A program made the position numbers and the translations under genes. A stretch of DNA of 28,985 nt, taken from contig CAVQRC010000042.1 in assembly GCA_963715045.1 (NCBI GenBank), forward strand, positions 1 through 28,985, in the 5' to 3' direction. How positions within the stretch are numbered: position 1 is the first letter of the stretch; every line of letters begins with the position of its first letter. Below the pieces are notes generated by a model. It searched no databases. It saw nothing but the letters and a program-made list of their open reading frames with translations, and was not told the DNA's origin. Positions 24,097-28,985 of the stretch are shown here, piece by piece. The stretch is from CAVQRC01 sp963715045 (GTDB lineage Bacteria; Planctomycetota; Planctomycetia; Pirellulales; Lacipirellulaceae).

Positions 24097-24358
24097 GTCA
24101 TTTGCTATTTGTCATATTTCATTTGTCATTTCGGTTACGCTTTGATGTCTTCGGCATAGTTGGGTACCGGTGAAGTCCCAGAGCGGAGTAGTTGCCTCGC
24201 AATGTGCTTGCCCGCCGCCGTTTTGGACAATGCATCCGGCAGCTTGATGATGCGGACCGCAAATCAATCAGTCGTTTTCAATAGCTTTGGCCGTTACTTC
24301 AACCATTTCGTCATCTCAATCGAAAATGACAAATGAAATATGACGAATGACAAATGAC
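24097..24358. repeat. MITE-like element with 35-bp inverted repeats
   Basis: The left arm 24097-24131 and right arm 24324-24358 are inverted copies with 32 of 35 bases matching. Both are built from ATTTGTCATTT words. They flank a 192-bp centre with no gene. The arms are AT-rich in GC-rich surroundings. This resembles a non-autonomous miniature element; no transposase of its own or target duplication was seen. Confidence 0.65.
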
Positions 24359-24629
24359 ACATTCTTCGACGGGGAGCGCACATCGAATTGCCGGGCTCGT
24401 CAGTTCGCAGGCATAGAGCACAAATGCACACGGTGTTCATACGCGTGCAAGCCCTTCAACATTCGTAACTGACGACCTCATTCACCCGCGAGGGAGCTGG
24501 CGGGAGTCTGTTGGTCGCGTGCTGGAGCCGCTTAGTGTGCACGTTTGCCACGGGGGTTCTTGCTGGCGAGCGAGCGACGGCCGTGTGGCCGCCGCTCTGA
24601 TCGCCATGTTCTGCTACGGCAACTGGCTA

Positions 24630-24649
24630 CACGCGCTCGGCAGCGCGTG
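24630..24649 (-). terminator. Stem-loop after nrdJ
   Basis: CACGCGCT and AGCGCGTG form a perfect 8-bp stem with a CGGC loop, 14 bases after the nrdJ stop on the same transcript. No T-tract follows, so efficient intrinsic termination is uncertain. Confidence 0.45.
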
Positions 24650-24663
24650 CCTCGTGGCATCCC

Positions 24664-27600
24664 TTACGAGCAGCCCATGCTGTTGCCGCAGTTGTGGCAG
24701 AGATAACAGTTGCCGTTGCGGACCGTGATCGCGCCGCAATTGTCGCAACTGGGGGCATCGGATTGAAACGACGCGAATTGCTCGGTACGGCCGCCGCCCG
24801 ACGCAGCCGTTTCGGCACCCATCGCGGCACCGGCCCGCTCGAGCATTGCCTCGGACGCCTTGCCGTTCTGCAAGGGCGAATGGCCGTTCCGCTCGGCGAG
24901 CGGCGAGGTGCCCACAGGCGGAGTGGCAAACTTCGCTGCGACCTGGGTACGCAGGGGTTCGCTGGGCGGCGGAAGCTCGCTGGCCGTATCGATCGCGACG
25001 GAATCGATTCCGCTGGCCTCAGCCGAGTCGGCCGACGGCAGACCGAGGTTCGCCTCACGGTAGCCAGGCAGGAACGTGATCCCGAGCCAGCGGAAGATGT
25101 AGTCGACCATGCTCTTGGCGATTCGCACATCGGGATTCTTCGTATGCCCCATGGGCTCGAAGCGGGTGTGCGAGAACTTGTTGACGAGGACCTCGAGCGG
25201 CACGCCGTATTGGAGGCTCATCGAAATGGCGGTCCCGAAGCAGTCCATGAGACCGCCGACGGTGCTGCCTTCCTTGGCCATGGTGATGAAGACTTCGCCG
25301 GGTCGGCCGTCGTCGTAGAGGCCGATCGTAAGGTAGCCCTCGTGACCTGCCACGCTGAACTTATGGGTCACCGAGCGACGGGTGTCTGGAAGTCGCTCAC
25401 GGCGGGGGCGGGCGGTTTCCTTGTCCTTGGCCTTATCGGCTTCGGTCGACGTCGACAAGCGGCTGGCTTTCCTTGGAGCCGTCGCGATAGATCGCGAGGG
25501 CCTTGAGGCCCAGCCGCCAACCGTCGGTGTAGGCACCGGCGATATCCTCGGGCGTCGTGTCGCGGGGCATGTTGACGGTCTTAGAGATGGCCCCGGAGAG
25601 AAACGGCTGGGCCGCGGCCATCATCGTGACGTGGGCCTTCCAGTGGATGGAACGCTCGCCGCCGCGAGGGGTGAACGCACAGTCGAAGACGGCCAGGTGT
25701 TCGTCCTTGATGTGCGGCGCCCCTTCGATCGTATCTTCCTGATCGATGTATTCGATGATGGCCAGGACCTGGGTCTCGTTGTAACCGAGCGTTTTGAGGG
25801 CGAGTCCGACCGTGCGATTGACGATCTTGAGCATCCCGCCGCCGGCCAGCTGCTTGTACTTGACGAGCGCGATGTCGGGCTCGATGCCGGTCGTGTCGCA
25901 ATCCATCAGGAAGCTGATCGTACCGGTCGGGGCGAGGACGGTGGCCTGGGCATTGCGGAAGCCGTGGGCATCGCCCGCGGCGAGGACCCGCTCCCAGACC
26001 TCTGCCGCGGCCGCCTTGAGGTCGACCGGGCAGGCGGAGTCGATGTCCTCGACCTTGTCGCGATGCATCTTCATGACGCGGAGCATCGGCTCGCGGTTGG
26101 CTTCGAATTCGGCGAACGGGCCGACCGCGGCGGCGAGCTCGGCGCTGGCCAGGTTGGCGGCTCCATGCAGCAGGGCGGTTAATGCACCGCAGATCCCGCG
26201 GGCGGCGTGTGAGTCGTAGGGGACGCCGCTGGTCATCAGCAGGCTGCCGAGGTTCGAGTAGCCGAGACCGAGGGGACGAAACAGGTGACTGTTGCGGGCG
26301 ATATCCGGGGTGGGATAGCTCGCGTGGTCGACGAGGATCTCCTGGGCGATGAAGAAGACGCGGCAGGCGGCCTGGAATCGTTCGACGTCGAACTGGCCAT
26401 CGTCGCGGCGGAACTTCATGAGATTGATGCTCGAGAGGTTACACGCCGTGTCGTCGAGGAACATGTACTCGCTGCACGGATTACTGGCATTGATCCGACC
26501 GCTGTTGGGACACGTATGCCAGCGATTGATCGTGGTGTCGTACTGCACGCCCGGGTCGCCGCAGTGCCAGGCGCACTCGGCCATCCGGTTGACGATCTGT
26601 CTGGCGGGAAACTCCGGGCCCGGCGTGTTGCCATCGGTCACCCAGCGGGTCTGCCAGACGTCGTCGTCGTCGACGGCCTGCATGAACTCGTCGGTCACGC
26701 GGACCGAGAGGTTCGCATTCTGAAACATGATCGAGCTGTAGGCTTCGCCATTGAAGTTCGACTCGTAGCCTCCCTTCTCGATGAGGCACCGCGCCTTCTG
26801 CTCTTCCTTCCACTTGCATTCGATGAATTCCATGATGTCCGGGTGCCAGACCTTGAGGGACTGCATCTTGGCTGCCCGCCGCGTCTTGCCGCCGCTCTTG
26901 ACGACCGCCGCGATCTGATCGTAGACGCGCATGAACGAGAGGGGCCCCGAAGGCCGTCCACCGCCGGAGAGCTTCTCGCGGTGACTGCGGAGCGTGGAAA
27001 GATCGCTGCCGGTGCCCGAGCCGAACTTGAAGAGCATCGCCTCGCTGGTCGCCAGCCGCATGATGTCTTCCATGTTGTCTTCGACGTGCTGGATGAAGCA
27101 GGCCGAACCCTGGGGATACTCGTAGGGGTTGTCGGGCTGAATGACGTCTTCGGTCGTAGGGTCCCACCGCCAGTTGCACTTGTCGCCTTCAACACCGTAC
27201 TGGTGATACAGGCCGACGTTGAACCAGACGGGCGAGTTGAATGCTCCATGCTGATGGAGGCATAGCCAGGCGAGGTCGCGATAGAACGTTTCGCCGTCTT
27301 CCGCCGAGGCGAAGTAGCCGTCCTGGATGCCCCAGTCGGCGATGGTCCGGGCGACTCGGTGCACGAGTTTGCGAACGCTGGTTTCGCGTTCGGGCGTGTC
27401 GACCTCACCGTAGAAATACTTGCTCACGACCACATTCGTGGCCAACTGGCTCCACGTACTGGGAATCTCACAGTCGCTCTGCTCAAACAGCAGCTCGCCG
27501 TTCTCCCCTTTGATCTGCGCGGTCCGTTGATCCCATTCGACCGTATCGAAGACGTCGACGTCCGCAGGACAGAAACTGGGGGTCATCCGCATCGGTCCGC

Positions 27601-27682
27601 GGAACACGGGCTTTTCCGCTTCCGGTTCGCGATGGTTCGGACTCGTTGAAACCGGCGCAGCAGTATTGAGACGTGTCGCCAT
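24664..27682 (-). CDS. nrdJ: Adenosylcobalamin-dependent ribonucleotide reductase (class II), one frameshift
   Basis: A B12-dependent ribonucleoside-diphosphate reductase that makes deoxyribonucleotides with or without oxygen. Family sequence is clear throughout: FNSPVWFNVG, ACFIQHVEDNMEDI, FGSGTGSDLSTLRS, RRAAKMQSL, NPCSEYMFLDDTACNLSS (active-site region), GTISFLMDCDTTGIEPDIALVKY, KFSHTRFEPMG, and a Cys-rich tail (CDNCGAITVRNGNCYLCHNCG) typical of class II. A single extra base near 25457 (TT for T in CCGCTTGTCG) breaks the frame: the first part runs 27682 to about 25458 and the second from there to 24664. Removing it gives 1005 residues and joins QPL to STSTEADKAK as in relatives. ATG 27682 has GAAGGAG about 11 bases upstream. 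Because this enzyme is normally essential, the break is likely a sequence error. No cobalamin riboswitch is visible upstream. Confidence 0.93.
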
Positions 27683-27734
27683 TGTGTGAAGCACTCCTTC
27701 GTTTGGCCCGCAAGAAGGGCATCCCTACCGAAAT

Positions 27735-27750
27735 GTATACAAACGTATAC
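27735..27750. promoter_or_regulatory. GTATAC inverted pair upstream of nrdJ
   Basis: GTATAC, AAAC, GTATAC: two self-palindromic hexamers 53 bases upstream of the nrdJ start. AT-rich in GC-rich surroundings; a possible operator or -10 region (TATACA on the reverse strand). No known regulator is assigned. Confidence 0.3.
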
Positions 27751-27855
27751 GCACCCACTAGATGTTCTCGGCTGTCCTGCCGAGCTTCCTTTAAGCAGAA
27801 CGCTCGCATCACGCCCTGCATACCCCTCTATAGAAGGGTTATCGACCCTGAAACC

Positions 27856-27867
27856 ACAACATGTTGT
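27856..27867. promoter_or_regulatory. ACAACATGTTGT palindrome upstream of nrdJ
   Basis: A perfect 12-bp palindrome about 175 bases upstream of the nrdJ start. It is loosely like an NrdR box but lacks the AT-rich centre and the usual paired second box, so the match is weak. Confidence 0.2.
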
Positions 27868-28134
27868 AGCTAACTCGTTTTCGACTACCACATAAGGGCC
27901 AGGTGAGGATTGATCTTACGGATCTGGGCGAAGCCGTCAATCCAAAATCTTGTGTGTTGCAAGTTGCTGTCATACAAGGGGTTGTGGCAAGCGACCGGGC
28001 AAACCAGAGCGAATGGTTAAGGGCCGATGAAGAGGCGGATTCGCCGTTTTCCCCGGGCGCCGGGGCAATTCGAGGGCCTGGCCGGGGCGATGCGCGGGGC
28101 GGTGGAAATTCGTGAAAAAAGTTTTTGGTCAGGC

Positions 28135-28214
28135 GGCTGGAGGCTGGAGACAGGTGGAGACTGGAGACTGGAGGCTGGAGGTGGAGGCGAGGCTGGAGGG
28201 TGGAGGGTGGAGGC
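28135..28214. repeat. Purine-rich minisatellite
   Basis: About 80 bases of degenerate GGCTGGA, GACTGGA and GGTGGAG units with an almost pure purine (G/A) bias interrupted by CT. No open frame of interest crosses it. It is a strand-asymmetric tract that could affect replication or transcription; function unknown. Confidence 0.75.
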
Positions 28215-28390
28215 GCCGTCGACACTCGCGCGGGTCATTACTCAATCTTCACGATCCGTTCATCGCTGCTTCAGGTGGGGTTCTACAGTCACGCCCGCAG
28301 CGTGTGCTGCAGACGAACCGGCGACCGTGTGGTCCGCAGTGATCGTCTCCCTGGGCAGCCTGGCACTGCGCCGACGGATTATCGCGTGGC

Positions 28391-28420
28391 AGAGCAAGGA
28401 GAGCATGTAGTCCTTGCTCT
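28391..28420. repeat. Perfect 10-bp stem hairpin
   Basis: AGAGCAAGGA and TCCTTGCTCT pair perfectly around a 10-base loop GAGCATGTAG. Its TGTAGTCC word also occurs in the hairpin at 15617-15653. Confidence 0.75.
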
Positions 28421-28488
28421 CGGAGACAGGGCTAAGGTGGGCTTTACGGCTGCTGACGCTGATGCCTGGCCGAAGGCTATCGCCACAT

Positions 28489-28513
28489 CGGGTCACGGAG
28501 TGCCCCGCCTACA
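28489..28513. repeat. Copy of the CACTCCGTGAC repeat, inverted
   Basis: Contains CGGGTCACGGAGTGCCCCGC followed by CTACA, the reverse complement of the elements at 11093 and 11180. Confidence 0.65.
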
Positions 28514-28583
28514 CTGCCCAAATGTGTTATCAAGGTAGGGTCGAAGGGTACGCGTCACGGCTGAAGTTGCGAGATTCTCCAAA

Positions 28584-28985
28584 ATGCAAGTGCCTGTTGA
28601 AGCTCCGGAACCGCGAAGCCGCGGCATTCGCTGGTGGCCTGCCTGTCTGATCGCGTTCTTCGCCGCGGCCGCAGTGTACTGGTATCAGTATTTTGGCGAC
28701 CTCGATCAACAGCATCGAAACATCCGAACCGCGGAGGTCGCGGTCGCCGCAACGGGGCTGTTGCTGATCTGGGTCGTGCTGTTTTCACGGCTGAAGTGGG
28801 GAACTCGGCTGGTTTGGCTGGGGGGCGTGTTCGTGTTGCTCGGGCTCGCGACAGCGACCCTGCGAATTCGCGGGGTGACCGGCGACCTCGTGCCGGTGCT
28901 CGAATGGCGGTGGGCGGCGGCGGAACTTCCGCCACTTCCTTCCACGGGATCAATGCCAAGAGAAGATCGCGACGACAGCCGGGGC
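28584..28985 (+). CDS. N-terminus of a membrane protein, probably PQQ-propeller type (partial)
   Basis: An open frame of 134 codons that runs off the right edge. ATG 28584 begins QVPVEAPEPRSRG. Three hydrophobic segments follow: WWPACLIAFFAAAAVYW (about 17-33), VAVAATGLLLIWVVLFS (about 55-71) and LVWLGGVFVLLGLATATL (about 80-97). Then comes RIRGVTGDLVPVLEWRW (about 98-114). The arrangement, especially GVTGDLVPVLEWRW after three membrane helices, matches the start of membrane-anchored PQQ-binding-like beta-propeller proteins of planctomycetes. The propeller itself lies outside the window, so the family call rests on that short signature and on memory of relatives. No Shine-Dalgarno is seen. 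Confidence 0.6.
   Translation, partial: MQVPVEAPEPRSRGIRWWPACLIAFFAAAAVYWYQYFGDLDQQHRNIRTAEVAVAATGLLLIWVVLFSRLKWGTRLVWLGGVFVLLGLATATLRIRGVTGDLVPVLEWRWAAAELPPLPSTGSMPREDRDDSRG

Larger units (their letters stand above)
24032..24663. other. Gene-free stretch between LRR gene and nrdJ
   Basis: No gene is seen. It contains the inverted-repeat element at 24097-24358 and a hairpin next to the nrdJ stop. The remaining sequence (24360-24629) holds no conserved frame. Confidence 0.6.
27683..28583. other. Gene-free stretch upstream of nrdJ
   Basis: No convincing gene. It should contain the nrdJ promoter (reverse strand) and that of the gene at 28584 (forward). It holds palindromes at 27735-27750 and 27856-27867, a purine-rich minisatellite at 28135-28214, a 10-bp-stem hairpin at 28391 and one dispersed repeat at 28489. 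Confidence 0.6.

Noticed and set aside
25433..25470. Programmed frameshift in nrdJ
   Set aside because: No slippery heptamer or strong downstream structure is apparent, and a single extra T in a TT pair is a simpler explanation.
26285..27265. 326-codon open frame on the + strand
   Set aside because: Antisense to nrdJ, whose active-site sequence lies on the other strand; no recognisable motif.
27683..27900. Cobalamin riboswitch upstream of nrdJ
   Set aside because: I could not find the conserved B12-box-like core or the expected stem arrangement by eye.
28027..28538. Overlapping + strand frames of 127-137 codons
   Set aside because: They read through the purine-rich minisatellite and hairpins, giving Trp/Gly/Arg-rich low-complexity peptides without family features.

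Overview
The window looks like a piece of a planctomycete chromosome (Pirellulales/Planctomycetales type). This rests on the mix of features: a PEP-CTERM protein with dockerin-like repeats, a large redoxin/cytochrome c/copper-monooxygenase fusion, a short leucine-rich-repeat protein with an N-terminal membrane anchor, a class II (B12-dependent) ribonucleotide reductase, the start of what looks like a membrane-anchored PQQ-propeller protein, weak or absent Shine-Dalgarno sequences, high GC and many short dispersed palindromes. No rRNA, tRNA, CRISPR array or prophage was found. The organism call is inference from gene content.

Layout. 1-1591 (+): the 3' end of a CoA-transferase B subunit (scoB) and a thiolase. 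1678-7291 (-): a tight three-gene run, reading leftwards, of trimodular redoxin/cytochrome/monooxygenase protein, OPT-family transporter and succinylglutamate-semialdehyde dehydrogenase (astD), with gaps of 19 and 26 bp. 7451-9733 (-): a SulP transporter fused to a beta-carbonic anhydrase. 9926-10984: convergent dihydrofolate reductase and GNAT acetyltransferase. 11444-13092 (+): methionine sulfoxide reductases msrA and msrB, both with membrane-targeting N-termini. 13234-14772 (-): rmuC. 15026-15589 (+): a secreted DUF1579-type protein. 15778-19531 (-): a compact operon of HlyD-like membrane fusion protein, a receiver-PilZ-zinc-ribbon (TackOD1-like) regulator, and a family 2 polysaccharide synthase. 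20060-21441 (+): the PEP-CTERM protein. 21640-23220: a REP-associated tyrosine transposase bracketed by two repeat arrays in opposite orientation. 23348-24031 (+): an LRR protein. 24664-27682 (-): nrdJ. 28584-end (+): the N-terminus of a probable PQQ-propeller protein.

The most interesting candidate system is the 15.8-19.5 kb operon. It resembles alginate- or cellulose-type secretion modules (glycosyltransferase + PilZ + HlyD), but the regulator has an unusual architecture: a receiver whose phospho-acceptor Asp is replaced by Ser, then PilZ, then a multi-CxxC zinc domain. The second is the trimodular copper-monooxygenase protein next to an OPT transporter. It keeps all the expected copper and haem ligands.

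Quality caveat. Six genes (scoB, thiolase, astD, the PilZ regulator, the PEP-CTERM gene and nrdJ) are each complete by homology but broken by one to three small indels, ten in total. Correcting single bases restores family-typical lengths. nrdJ is usually essential and one break sits in a short homopolymer, so I think many of these are sequence errors, although true decay cannot be excluded. I annotate each as one gene spanning its frames.
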